This document shows, piece after piece, positions 1-7,990 of a DNA stretch of 64,000 bases (the stretch's first letter is position 1; every line of letters starts with the position of its first letter). Source of the stretch: Rhodoplanes sp963840055. GTDB lineage: Bacteria > Pseudomonadota > Alphaproteobacteria > Rhizobiales > Xanthobacteraceae. The notes under the pieces are model-generated. The model saw only the letters and a program-made list of their open reading frames with translations. It searched no databases and had not been told where the DNA came from. The DNA is taken from NCBI GenBank assembly GCA_963840055.1, contig CAWIXM010000039.1:1-64000 (forward strand), given 5' to 3'. A program made the position numbers and the translations under genes.

Positions 1-8
1 CTGAACAG

Positions 9-290
9 TCATGACGTGACCTCCGTGTCTGATTTGGAGGGGGTGCCGTCATGGCTCGTCGAGGACTTGCGGCCAGACAGGCGCGAAGTCACCCAAGCAT
101 CCAGGTCTTGTTGCCGATATACAGGCCAGCGTCCGAAATGCTCAAAGACGGGGCCGCCGCCTACACAAGCCAGCTTTGCTAGTGTACTAGCGGCGTAATT
201 TAGTCCCCATTTCGTTAAGATGTACTCACTCGCCGATGCGCGGCGAAAACGTCTATCGCTTAACAATTCAAGCTCCTTACTTGCTTTCAC
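9..290 (-). CDS. AlpA/excisionase-like helix-turn-helix protein
   Basis: Small DNA-binding protein of about 93 residues. The central part has the layout of the HTH_17/AlpA family: a helix-turn-helix around STLAKLACVGGGP, then the typical wing ending VYRQQDLDAWV. Such proteins are usually excisionase-type or transcriptional regulators of integrated elements, which fits its place at the end of a minus-strand row with a broken integrase and a broken accessory gene. The open frame begins with GTG at 290. A TTG at 266 sits six bases after an AAGGAG ribosome-binding site and would give an 85-residue protein, so the start is uncertain. The domain call is good; the role as excisionase is inferred from context. 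Confidence 0.7.
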   Translation of the reverse strand: MKASKELELLSDRRFRRASASEYILTKWGLNYAASTLAKLACVGGGPVFEHFGRWPVYRQQDLDAWVTSRLSGRKSSTSHDGTPSKSDTEVTS

Positions 291-332
291 CGGTTCTTCC
301 GGCGAAGTACAAGTAAGGACAAAATGACCTAC

Positions 333-963
333 TTAAGCGGGGGGCTTTCCTAGGACCCTGATTAGTTCAGATAGGCCCTTTCTAAGCTGATCGATGCTGT
401 TCGCAGTTCCTAGTGCGTGCTCGAATTCTGCTCGCTGACTAGTCGCTTGCTCATCGCGCTTGTAGCGATCACGCCAGTTCCGAACGGTTGTTGCGGTGAG
501 TTCTCCACCTGATATCGTGATTTCATTGTCCCTAAGCCACTTGGCGACTGTGGCACTGTGGCCGCTGCATCATCAAGTTCTTTATCGAATTTTCTGATAA
601 GTAAATCGACGCACACGCTCGCGTATATCCCAACGGCGCGTCGCTCCATGCTGGCTTCAGGGCGGTTTCCACCCCTGGAACGCTGTGCTTCTCCAGCAAT
701 GGAACGACAGTGCCTCGGTCGAGGTCTAGTAGTGCTCCGGCGAGAGCGGCGAAAGGAAGCGCTGCTTCCAGGCCGAAGCGTTCTTTCGCGAACAACATCA
801 CAGCTTGAGTTGCGACGTGCAGCCCTTTGCGGTTTGCAGGGCTCTCGTCATGCAGACGCCCTGCATCATTGAGACACTTCCCTAGGGCCGCAAGAGCTTC
901 ATCGGCACCCCCTCGGAATGCGTCGGTTAGCTTAAAGATTTCGCGTTCTATCTCTTCGCTCAT
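333..963 (-). pseudogene. Frameshifted accessory gene of the integrated element
   Basis: A single gene split over three minus-strand frames. The first part (from ATG at 963, overlapping the integrase stop as ATGA) is a mostly helical sequence starting MSEEIEREIFKL. The middle continues as ERRAVGIYASVCVDLLIRKF, and the last part, in the third frame, reads VAKWLRDNEIT then TVRNWRDRY and ends with TAA at 335-333. I do not recognise a named family; the NWRDR segment recalls small proteins often found beside P4-type integrases. One frameshift lies somewhere around 650-700. The other coincides with a perfect 8-bp tandem duplication at 547-562; removing one copy joins DDAAATV directly to AKWLRDN. 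The gene is most likely inactive. Confidence 0.65.
547..562. repeat. 8-bp tandem duplication causing a frameshift
   Basis: ACTGTGGC occurs twice back to back. Deleting one unit restores a continuous reading frame in the surrounding minus-strand gene, so the duplication is the likely inactivating event (slipped-strand type). Confidence 0.8.
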
Positions 964-2237
964 ACCGTAGGCTCTCTAATAGCCGGATCAGCGTTGTCAG
1001 TCGGAGTCGCGCGTCTTACTGGATCATTCATTGCAGTGTCGACGTAGCGAGCCACCTTCTCTGCAGCTCCTAGCAGGAGGCTATCGACTGTCGTGATATA
1101 CCCGCCAGTTACTCCAAGACGTGCGTGACCGAGGAGCGCCTTTATGGTGAGTTCGCTCAGCCCTAGTTCGTGAGCTGCACTCGCGTATGCGTGGCGAAGG
1201 CCATGAGGGGAGAACGCTGTACCCACGACCCGCCGCCAAGCTTTAGGGAAGACGGAGCCGTACGACTTGTCGTTCCGGGTTACGCCGGGAAAAACGAACT
1301 CGCTACGACGTTCTATACCAGCCAAGATATCTCTTGCCGGCGCCGCGAGGGGCCTGACGGACGTACCGGTCTTTGTGTCCGTGAGCCGCAAACAGGAATT
1401 ATCAAGATCGATCTCGGACCATTTAAGGTCCATGATCTCCGAACGGCGGCAGCCCGTGAGCGCGAGAAGGCGAATACCCGCTATGACTTGCCAATGCTCA
1501 CCACGCTCCTCTGCCCGCTCCAGCTGAAATCCCAGGGCACGATAATCTCCTGCCGCCAGCCGCAACGAACGTCGCTGATCGGCCGGCTTCCGGACTCCGT
1601 GAGCCGGATTGTGATCGACATAGCCCGCTTCCTTGGCATAGGTAAAAATGCCGCCGAGTAAGCCGATTACCCGGGTCGCAGCGGTCGCCCCCCGGTTACG
1701 CGAGCAACCCCGCGCGGTTTCGTTTTCACGGTCGCAGCTGTCTTGCCGAGAGTCACGGCCTCGAGCAGCAGCCGAACGTCAGCGCTTGTCACATCCTTAA
1801 TCAGCTTCTTCCCCATCAGCGCGTATGATGTGCCGCGCTATTCGCCCACGATCGATCTCAAGAGTGCTGGCTTTCTTCGGCGCGCCCTTCCGCCCGAGAA
1901 TGAGCCCAGCGTCTGCTTTTGCCAGGTATTCTTTGCACAAATCTGCAACCGTAATTGCGTTACGGTCATCCTTGCGCTGATCTGCCGGGTCGTACCCGCG
2001 ATCGACCTCGCTAAGGAGCCGCCGTGCTTCCCCGCGGGCCTCTTCTGGGGTCAACCTTCCGTAATTCCCCACTGTGAGGCGGCGAGAGCGCCCCTGACGA
2101 TTGCGATACTGAATGAGAAAGGACCTGACACCGCTGGGCTTTAAACGCAACCCGAAGCCACGCAGGTCATCATCCCAGACCACCTGGTCTGTCCCACCCG
2201 GCTTAAGGGCATCGATCGCTCTTTTGATCAGCTTCAT
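960..2237 (-). pseudogene. int: Tyrosine site-specific integrase (P4/DUF4102 type), frameshifted
   Basis: Integrase of the phage P4 class. The N-terminal part (from ATG 2237) is the Arm DNA-binding domain: IDALKPGGTDQVVWDDDLRGFG, SFLIQYRN, LTVGNYGRLTPEEAR. The C-terminal part has the catalytic core: GCRRSEIMDLKW with the first Arg, SPHGLRHAYAS with the His-x-x-Arg pair, LLGHA, and GGY with the likely nucleophile Tyr. The frame is interrupted twice and returns to the original frame. One extra base near 1815 moves it so that an in-frame TAA appears at 1799-1797. One base is lost in a six-C run at 1688-1693. Between them the shifted frame reads LMGKKLIKDVTSADV, and after the second shift ATRVIGLLGGIFTYA. 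The gene faces away from the tRNA-Val scar 150 bp upstream, the usual geometry. Either real decay or two compensating indel errors. Confidence 0.85.
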
Positions 2238-2282
2238 AAGGCGGACTCATCAGGTAAGCAGCGGGTAAGCACCAAATTGGTA

Positions 2283-2337
2283 TTGACAGTAATTGATGTC
2301 AATGGCACGAGAAGCAAGAAAGCAATTTTTGACAGTA
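2283..2337. repeat. Repeated TTGACAGTA sites between integrase and attachment site
   Basis: TTGACAGTA occurs at 2283-2291 and again at 2329-2337, 46 bp apart. The first copy is also the left arm of an inverted repeat, TTGACA (2283-2288) with TGTCAA (2297-2302). Placed between the integrase start and the tRNA-derived core site, these could be integrase arm-binding sites or promoter/operator elements. Function is inferred from position only. Confidence 0.4.
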
Positions 2338-2387
2338 GCTTAGTTGGGCTAAGCGATATCCGATCATTTCCGGTAATGAACTGGGAA

Positions 2388-2437
2388 CTACCTTGACATG
2401 GTAGGGGTCACAGGTTCGATCCCTGTCGCGCCCACCA
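2388..2437 (+). other. 3' half of tRNA-Val(GAC), probable attachment site
   Basis: The sequence folds as the 3' half of a tRNA. The anticodon arm is CTACC-TTGACAT-GGTAG (2388-2404), anticodon GAC for valine. The variable loop is 2405-2409. The T arm ACAGG-TTCGATC-CCTGT is 2410-2426, the acceptor 3' strand CGCGCCC 2427-2433, and ACCA 2434-2437. Upstream there is no D arm and no matching GGGCG-type 5' acceptor strand, so this is not a complete tRNA gene. Such 3' fragments are the duplicated core left by integrases that target tRNA genes. The intact copy should be at the far end of the element, to the left of the window. Confidence 0.85.
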
Positions 2438-2786
2438 TCATTTCAAAGACTTAGGGCCAAGCTCTCAAGACAGTAGCGAGGCCAAGCTACCGCATAGCTA
2501 CCAACACGGCTCGGAAGCGACCTCGCGAGTTCGGTGACATTCGCGAGCGCGCGAGCGTCACCAAGGTGTAAAAAGCCGGCAAAGGCTTGCCCTTACGTTA
2601 TGCGCTTGCACCACATATGCCGGCTGGGAAACTCCGGGAACCGGCCCAGGCTAAATCTGTTCGCCATACGAGAACGGGTATAAGCCACCGTGCGTAGCGC
2701 TTCGGCACCCGATGACGACATGCGCCGAGCATTGCCGGCCCGCGGCTTGCAAGACAGGGTTTGACCCTCATGCACCGGAGTGAGAG
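2438..2786. other. Gene-free stretch after the attachment site
   Basis: About 350 bp with no reading frame I can support, no RNA fold and no recognised repeat. It is probably the first chromosomal sequence outside the element. Confidence 0.4.
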
Positions 2787-2966
2787 ATGCCCAACAAGGT
2801 TGACCGGATTCGGCGTTTGCGTGCTGCGCTGGAGGCTATTGTACAAGGTACTGAACAACCCGCGGCCGGCCAGATCGCCTCCGAGGCGCTCGACACAGAT
2901 AATTATCTTGCGGAGAACCCTCAGAACGTAGTCGACGACCTGACAGAGGCGAAGCGCCAACTGTGA
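2787..2966 (+). CDS. Small hypothetical protein (59 aa)
   Basis: A short, clean reading frame with ATG at 2787, preceded by a GGAGTGAG ribosome-binding site. The product begins MPNKVDRIRRLRAALEAIVQ and ends DDLTEAKRQL. It is charged, mostly helical in character, and has no signal peptide or cysteines. I do not recognise a family. Codon use looks like the surrounding genes, and the start and Shine-Dalgarno spacing are convincing, so I regard it as a plausible real gene of unknown function. Confidence 0.45.
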   Translation: MPNKVDRIRRLRAALEAIVQGTEQPAAGQIASEALDTDNYLAENPQNVVDDLTEAKRQL

Positions 2967-3067
2967 CCGAACGTCATGCCCTCTCCCCCGGGCCCTCCGA
3001 TGACATTGGGAAAAACATGAGGGCGCTCGGCGTCCGTTCGCTCGCGGTGACCTGACCGCCGTGGAAA

Positions 3068-3265
3068 TTAAGCTCCCGGCATGGGTGGAAGTGGGACTCG
3101 CGATCTTAACGCAGCATTCAGCCGCTCATCGTTCCGGCCCATGGCGTCTCGATAGATGACAATAAGAGCTTCAAAATAGCCCCGCTTGAAGTCAGTATCA
3201 GGCGGGTCCGAGATGAAGCGGTCGATTGCGCCTTCGATATACGTCTCGATGGCTTTCGTCGCCAT
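3068..3265 (-). CDS. Small hypothetical protein (65 aa)
   Basis: Start chosen at the ATG at 3265 because GAGAGGAAAA lies a suitable distance before it; the frame is open further upstream to about 3319. The product begins MATKAIETYIEGAIDRFI, continues with DPPDTDFKRGYFEALIVIYRD and ends in a proline-rich tail. It is acidic/helical, soluble, without cysteines, and not assigned to a family. The ordered amphipathic sequence and clear ribosome-binding site support a real gene. No neighbours give functional context. Confidence 0.5.
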   Translation of the reverse strand: MATKAIETYIEGAIDRFISDPPDTDFKRGYFEALIVIYRDAMGRNDERLNAALRSRVPLPPMPGA

Positions 3266-3378
3266 AGCTGTTTTCCTCTCCATTGCTGATTGCTGGCTTA
3301 GGCGAGAGGCTACAGCCATGTTAGCCGAACCAGCGCAATCAACCCAGGAACAATCGCGGCCTGCTCCTCAAAGCAAAA

Positions 3379-3396
3379 GGCCGCCCGTAGGCGGCC
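3379..3396 (-). terminator. Rho-independent terminator after the deacetylase gene
   Basis: Perfect 7-bp GC stem GGCCGCC-cgta-GGCGGCC. On the minus strand it is followed by TTTTGCTTT and it starts nine bases beyond the stop of the deacetylase gene. A short A/T run on the other side could make it weakly bidirectional. Confidence 0.7.
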
Positions 3397-3404
3397 CAAA
3401 ACCG

Positions 3405-4427
3405 TCAAGCCGTTACTAGAGGATCGCGCCAGCGGCGCCCCACGCCGATCGAGGCGCCCGAAACGCTGACAATCGGATCCGAAACGCTTTCTCGCGAGCC
3501 GCCTAGAATATATCGAGGCAGAGCCGTCAGATGATCTGCATGGCGTGGGAAAATGTTGCCTTTTCTCGTCGTCACTGCGGTGGAATAGCCGGCGCGGGCC
3601 GCGAACTCGAATTCCCTGGGGCCGCACGCCTTGCTCGAACCGAATGGATAGGCGAAGTGATCGGCCGCAATACCGAGTTCGCGGGTCAGCCGTCGACGCA
3701 CATCGACCATCTCGGCGAGCGCTCGATCTTCGTTCAATTCTGCGAGCGGGTGGTGGTTCACCGTGTGGGCGCCGATCGTGGCGAGCGGATTCGCGGTCAG
3801 TTTCCGCAGTTCGTCCCAGCCGAGAAAATAGGCCTCGCACAAGGCCTCATCCGAAATCAACGAGGGGCGCAGGATCTCGTCCACAAGCGCCTTGTTCCTC
3901 TCTATTTCGTCATGAATCCAGGTGACGAGCCGGCGATACGCGGTGGCCTTCTCGTCGACGTTCGCGAGCGAAAAATGTTGCGTCACACCATCGATATCGA
4001 CGGATACAGCGTGTCGCCGGCGTAAAGCCTCCTCCAGCCGCAGCCACCAGACATCCAATGTCCTGTCCGGGGCAGCAGTGGTGACGTAGATTGTCGTAGG
4101 GACGCCGAGACGTTGCAGCACCGGTAGAGCCAAGGCAACGCTGTCTCGATAGCCGTCGTCGAACGTCAGCGCGGCGAATCGCCTTCCGCGGTAACCCTGC
4201 ACGATACGGTTCTTCACTTCGTCCATCGATACGAAATCGATATCGGCTGCCCGCATGGCGATGATCGCTCGCTCCAGGAAATCAGCCGTGATAGTGAGGT
4301 CTACGGCCGCGCTATCGCATTTGGCCGTGACCACCCGGTGCATCATAAAGATGGTGCCTAGCCCTCCATAAATCGGCCGGAACAGGCGATGTAATCCTGA
4401 CCGGTGCACAATGGCCGCGCGGTTCAT
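3405..4427 (-). CDS. Polysaccharide deacetylase (NodB-homology, CE4-like)
   Basis: Predicted carbohydrate esterase 4 enzyme that removes acetyl (or similar) groups from a surface glycan. The core reads ALTFDDGYRDS, the CE4 motif 1 with the metal/catalytic Asp pair. A later motif, IGAHTVNHHPL, supplies the metal-binding His residues (H-T-x-x-H type). The sequence AYPFGSS is typical of motif 3. N-terminally it begins MNRAAIVHRSG and then FMMHRV. I use the ATG at 4427; the frame is also open upstream to a TTG at 4571, immediately after the stop of the glycosyltransferase gene, so a longer N terminus cannot be excluded. Located directly downstream of a glycosyltransferase on the same strand, it is probably in a two-gene operon for modification of an extracellular or capsular polysaccharide. 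Confidence 0.8.
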   Translation of the reverse strand: MNRAAIVHRSGLHRLFRPIYGGLGTIFMMHRVVTAKCDSAAVDLTITADFLERAIIAMRAADIDFVSMDEVKNRIVQGYRGRRFAALTFDDGYRDSVALALPVLQRLGVPTTIYVTTAAPDRTLDVWWLRLEEALRRRHAVSVDIDGVTQHFSLANVDEKATAYRRLVTWIHDEIERNKALVDEILRPSLISDEALCEAYFLGWDELRKLTANPLATIGAHTVNHHPLAELNEDRALAEMVDVRRRLTRELGIAADHFAYPFGSSKACGPREFEFAARAGYSTAVTTRKGNIFPRHADHLTALPRYILGGSRESVSDPIVSVSGASIGVGRRWRDPLVTA

Positions 4428-4571
4428 CTCGTCAATTCCGAGACATGCCAACCGACGCCGTATGGGGGCTCTTTCTTGCCCATGTGCGGCGAAGTCGAAG
4501 GCTGCGAAATCGAGACCCTGCACCTCGTAGCGCTTCGTCGAATCCGCGGCGCAACGTCTCGATAGGCGCAA

Positions 4572-5654
4572 TCATCTCACGCACAAGAGGATCGAGGAGG
4601 CCGCGAATGTGGAGCCTTTCACTTTGAGAATCGCATTGCACAGTGCCACGGTAAGTCCATAAACGACGCTACCCAATAAAGCTGAAGGTTTTTTCGTTTG
4701 GCGAACAGGTTCCAGCCAAGCGTCGGCATTCATTCGCCAATCGTGCGGAACCGCTGCCGCGGCGCGGGCGCTTCCGATGCGATCGGTCATCCCAGGGGCG
4801 ACTAGGGCCGCCGCCGCGCGCGGCAAATCGCGCCACTGCTGATGCTTTACGGCGAGAGATGCGAATATTGAGGCGGCCTTCCGGCCGCGTCCTGCCCGCA
4901 ACAATTTTTTCGCGAGATAGCGCTCGTGCATCGCTTCGGCGGCCTTGGCTTCGCGTTTATCGGGTGAGGCGCCGTACCGAGCGAAGATGATTTTGCGACC
5001 TTTCCGCATAATTTCGACATTCGTCGAGATTGTGGCTCGTCCCTGTCGATAAGCAATCATCGGTCGATCGACCGCCGCAACCGATGAATGCCGAGCCAAT
5101 CGAATCCAAAGGTCCCAGTCTTCTGATCCGGGAAGGGCAGGGTCGAATCCTCCGACTTCTCGGAGGAGCGTCGCTTCGGCAATCACCGACGAGCCACCGC
5201 TTGGTATTACGTTTCGGCTTGTCAAATCGGGAAGAACGTTCCCGCCCCTGACATGGTGATGCCCGAGTATTCGAAGGTCTTCATCGACCAGAACACCACC
5301 TGTGCAGCCCCACCGAGCGGACTGGGCCGTCAAGGCCGAAAGTTGCGCGGCGAGCTTGTCCGGTGCCCATAGATCATCGTCGTCACAAAACGCGACCCAC
5401 CGCGTAGTCGCCTGTGCGATACCAGCATTTCTTGCAGACGACATGCGTAGCGGACGGTCGTGATGGACTACCTTGATCCGGCAATCCCGTGCTGCGAGGC
5501 CGTCGAGCCACGGCTTGGTTCCGTCCGTAGAGCCATCGTTGACCACGACGACCTGCACGGCGACGTCCTGCTGACCGAGGATCGAGCAAATCGCTCCAGG
5601 AAGAAGATGAAGTCGATTATGGGTAGGGATCACAACGGTCACGTCTGCAGGCAT
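4572..5654 (-). CDS. Glycosyltransferase family 2
   Basis: GT-A fold glycosyltransferase of about 360 residues. The start is opposite MPADVTVVIPTHNRL, with GGAGG before the ATG at 5654. The nucleotide-sugar binding region is VVVNDGSTDGT, the metal-binding DXD-type motif is FCDDDDLW, and the acceptor-side GSEDWDLWIRL follows; all are standard for the family. The C-terminal 100 residues are Arg/Ala-rich and variable. No signal peptide, so it is cytosolic or peripheral. It lies upstream of the polysaccharide deacetylase gene with the same orientation, consistent with cell-surface polysaccharide synthesis. Donor and acceptor cannot be told from sequence. Confidence 0.85.
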   Translation of the reverse strand: MPADVTVVIPTHNRLHLLPGAICSILGQQDVAVQVVVVNDGSTDGTKPWLDGLAARDCRIKVVHHDRPLRMSSARNAGIAQATTRWVAFCDDDDLWAPDKLAAQLSALTAQSARWGCTGGVLVDEDLRILGHHHVRGGNVLPDLTSRNVIPSGGSSVIAEATLLREVGGFDPALPGSEDWDLWIRLARHSSVAAVDRPMIAYRQGRATISTNVEIMRKGRKIIFARYGASPDKREAKAAEAMHERYLAKKLLRAGRGRKAASIFASLAVKHQQWRDLPRAAAALVAPGMTDRIGSARAAAAVPHDWRMNADAWLEPVRQTKKPSALLGSVVYGLTVALCNAILKVKGSTFAASSILLCVR

Positions 5655-5762
5655 CAAGCGCCTCCTTCCCCAAAAAATTATTAATGCCAAGCATTACTAC
5701 TTTCGTCGTGTATGTATCGTATTTGTGTCGCGAACCTGACATAACTCAATAAAGTAGGAATT

Positions 5763-5780
5763 GAGGGGTTAAATCCCCTC
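5763..5780 (-). terminator. Possible hairpin terminator downstream of the first UbiD gene
   Basis: GAGGGG-ttaaat-CCCCTC, a perfect 6-bp stem 50 bp past the UbiD stop. There is no clear U run on the minus strand, so termination is only a possibility. Confidence 0.35.
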
Positions 5781-5829
5781 CTTCTGACTCAAAGCCGCAG
5801 ATCGGGGGCAAGCCAAAATCGTTATGCTC

Positions 5830-7275
5830 TTAGGACTTGTCCAACCGCAGCTTGGCGCGCCGTGGAATGTCGAATTCGGGGAGGCCGCACTCCTTCCACA
5901 CCATTAGCGCCTTTGCCATCATTTCCTTCGGCGGCAGCGAGAACGGGCCGGAATCGATCTTCTGCGTCGCATCGAGAACGAGCTTGGAGCCTTGCCACAC
6001 GTTCCCGCGCGCATCCCGCACCGAGGGGTCGATATGGAGCGGCACATAGACGTCGTCGATGATGACGGTGTCACGTTGCGGACTGAACCGCGAATTCAAC
6101 GCCCAGTCGACATGGGTGGAATCGCGAATATCGACATCGGTATCGACGACGGTAATCCGCTTGAGCAGCGTCGTATCCGCAATCGCCCGACCAACCCGTT
6201 TGCCGTGGCCAGGAAATTGCGGTGTCATCGCCACAATCCCGTGAGCCAAGAGGCCGCCGAAGGTGAGATCGATCCACACATCCTGGACGGACTGCTCGCC
6301 AATATGATCGCGCAGCGTCTGGAGGATGACTCCCGCATTCATCAGGCTCTGAATCGTCGTGCTCTCCGACGGCGGCATTTGACTGGTGTAGCCGTAGAAG
6401 ATTGGCTCACGCCGGTGGGTGATCGCGGTCACGCGCGCGACGGGGCGCTTTTCCACTTGGCCCATATATCCGGCGAATTCGCCGAACGGACCTTCATCGT
6501 CCCGCTCGCCGGGTGCGATCTCCGCCTCGACGATGATCTCGGCGTTGGCCGGAACCGCGAGGTCGATCGTCTGACAACGCACCAGCTCGATCGGCTCACC
6601 CTTCAAGCCGCCCGCAAGTTCGATCTCGTCGCGGCCATAAGGGAGATTGGCGACGGTAGCCAGGTGAATCGCCGGCTCGGTCGCAATCACCCACGCGATC
6701 GGCGCCTTCTTTCCTTTCTCAATCCAGGTCTGCACGTTGCGCGTGCCCTGACGGTTAGGCGATAGATTGACGACAACGGTGCGATTGTCGCGCACCATGG
6801 TGCGATAGACCCCCATATTGGCGATGCCAGTGTCGTGATCGCGCGTAACAATGATCGTGGTCAGATAGGGAGCTTTGTCTTTACCTGGCGTCCACGTCAC
6901 GATCGGCAACGTGTCAAGCGTGGAGTCTTCGCCGCCGAGGACGACCTCCTGGCAGACGCCGCGATCGACGATGCGTGGCTTGATCGGGCGGCGTATCGCG
7001 TTGACGACGGTCTGGTTTATCTCTCCGACGTCGCATTGCAGCGCGACAGCGACGCTCGCGGGGCTGGCGCCGAGGGCGCCGGTGACCACGGGAATTTGCG
7101 TGCCCTTGACGTTTTGAAAATATAGGCCGAACCGCCGATCGATCGGCAGCGCCTGGTACATCCATTTCGCTAAGCAGGCGATTTCCCAGTTATAATCCAC
7201 CTCCCGGCTGACGCGCTTGAGCAGATTCTGCTGCTCGAGCGCCGCCAGATAGTCACGCATGTCCCGGAACGGCAT
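5830..7275 (-). CDS. UbiD-family decarboxylase (first copy)
   Basis: Prenylated-FMN-dependent reversible decarboxylase/carboxylase, 481 residues, a usual length for the family. Start at ATG 7275 (MPFRDMRDYL) is preceded by GAGGAAA. The prFMN/catalytic residues are all visible: NMGVYR with Asn153 and Arg158, and the DEGPFGEFAGY motif with Glu261 and Glu266, matching the Glu-Arg-Glu network of characterised UbiD/Fdc enzymes. Substrates in the family are aromatic, heteroaromatic or unsaturated carboxylic acids; this one is not further definable. It follows a MarR regulator by 28 bp on the same strand, which suggests inducible expression. A UbiX for cofactor supply is encoded at 27.3 kb. High confidence in family, low in substrate. 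Confidence 0.9.
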   Translation of the reverse strand: MPFRDMRDYLAALEQQNLLKRVSREVDYNWEIACLAKWMYQALPIDRRFGLYFQNVKGTQIPVVTGALGASPASVAVALQCDVGEINQTVVNAIRRPIKPRIVDRGVCQEVVLGGEDSTLDTLPIVTWTPGKDKAPYLTTIIVTRDHDTGIANMGVYRTMVRDNRTVVVNLSPNRQGTRNVQTWIEKGKKAPIAWVIATEPAIHLATVANLPYGRDEIELAGGLKGEPIELVRCQTIDLAVPANAEIIVEAEIAPGERDDEGPFGEFAGYMGQVEKRPVARVTAITHRREPIFYGYTSQMPPSESTTIQSLMNAGVILQTLRDHIGEQSVQDVWIDLTFGGLLAHGIVAMTPQFPGHGKRVGRAIADTTLLKRITVVDTDVDIRDSTHVDWALNSRFSPQRDTVIIDDVYVPLHIDPSVRDARGNVWQGSKLVLDATQKIDSGPFSLPPKEMMAKALMVWKECGLPEFDIPRRAKLRLDKS

Positions 7276-7303
7276 GCTTTTTTCCTCGTCGCGTCTTTGA
7301 TGC

Positions 7304-7840
7304 TTATCCGCCAATGTTCGACTTGGTCACCTGTCGGGTGGTGAGGGAAATGCCGATGTAAAACATCATGATCGAAATCGCCGCCTCGCGGGCGTCCTGC
7401 GGCAACTGTTGGGTGAAGAAATCGACGTGCAGATGAACCTGGTCATCGATGCGGTGAAGAAGTTCTTTTCCCCGCGGCGTCACGACTACGTAGGTGACGC
7501 GTTGATCCCGATCGCTCGCAAAGCGCACCAGAAGTTTCCGCTGCTCGAGCGATTTCAATATGCTCGAGGCGAAGGCCGGAGCGATATCGAGGCGCTCTGC
7601 AACCTCCTTCACCCGCAGTTTCATCTGCTTACTGCCGTAGATTTGGATGAGCGCTTGATGTTCGAGCGGGTCGAGACCGGCGGCCTTCGCGCGTTCCTCG
7701 ATCAGTCGGAACACTCTACGAAGCACGTAACGCGTTTGCGCTACGGATTGAAAGTATTGTTGCCGATCCCGAACAGTCCGTGCGCGGATCGCGTCTTTTC
7801 GTTTCTTCTCGAGCCGGCTTGCGTCGACGACGATCGTCAT
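7304..7840 (-). CDS. MarR-family transcriptional regulator
   Basis: 178 residues. The winged-helix DNA-binding region is recognisable: LDPLEHQALIQIYGS, LRVKEVAERLDIAPAFASSILKSLEQRKLLVR (recognition helix), and then the wing SDRDQRVTYVVVTPRGKELL. An N-terminal extension is Arg/Lys-rich. MarR proteins are dimeric repressors that often sense aromatic acids. The gene sits just upstream of, and is probably co-transcribed with, a UbiD-type decarboxylase, which makes control of that gene (and itself) the likely role. An AT-rich palindrome about 95 bp upstream of the start may be an operator. The ligand is unknown. Confidence 0.85.
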   Translation of the reverse strand: MTIVVDASRLEKKRKDAIRARTVRDRQQYFQSVAQTRYVLRRVFRLIEERAKAAGLDPLEHQALIQIYGSKQMKLRVKEVAERLDIAPAFASSILKSLEQRKLLVRFASDRDQRVTYVVVTPRGKELLHRIDDQVHLHVDFFTQQLPQDAREAAISIMMFYIGISLTTRQVTKSNIGG

Positions 7841-7933
7841 GCCAAGTCCTGCTTACTGCCATTACCTGATAAAGGGCGATCTCGATCGTCCTCTATAGAA
7901 ATGATAGAGTTGCAAACTAATATTGTCAAATAG

Positions 7934-7943
7934 GTTATATAAC
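7934..7943. promoter_or_regulatory. AT-rich palindrome upstream of the MarR gene
   Basis: GTTATATAAC is a perfect 10-bp palindrome in the 150-bp gap between the MarR gene and the acyl-CoA dehydrogenase gene, which both run on the minus strand. The gap is unusually AT-rich and also has a GAGTTGC direct repeat about 43 bp apart. Candidate MarR operator or promoter region; not proven. Confidence 0.35.
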
Positions 7944-7990
7944 ATATATTGTTGAGTTGCTGGGCGCTTGGACCGACTCGAGGGGACTGA

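Noticed and set aside
2388..2437. Complete tRNA-Val gene
   Set aside because: The 5' acceptor strand and D arm are missing; only the 3' half can be folded.
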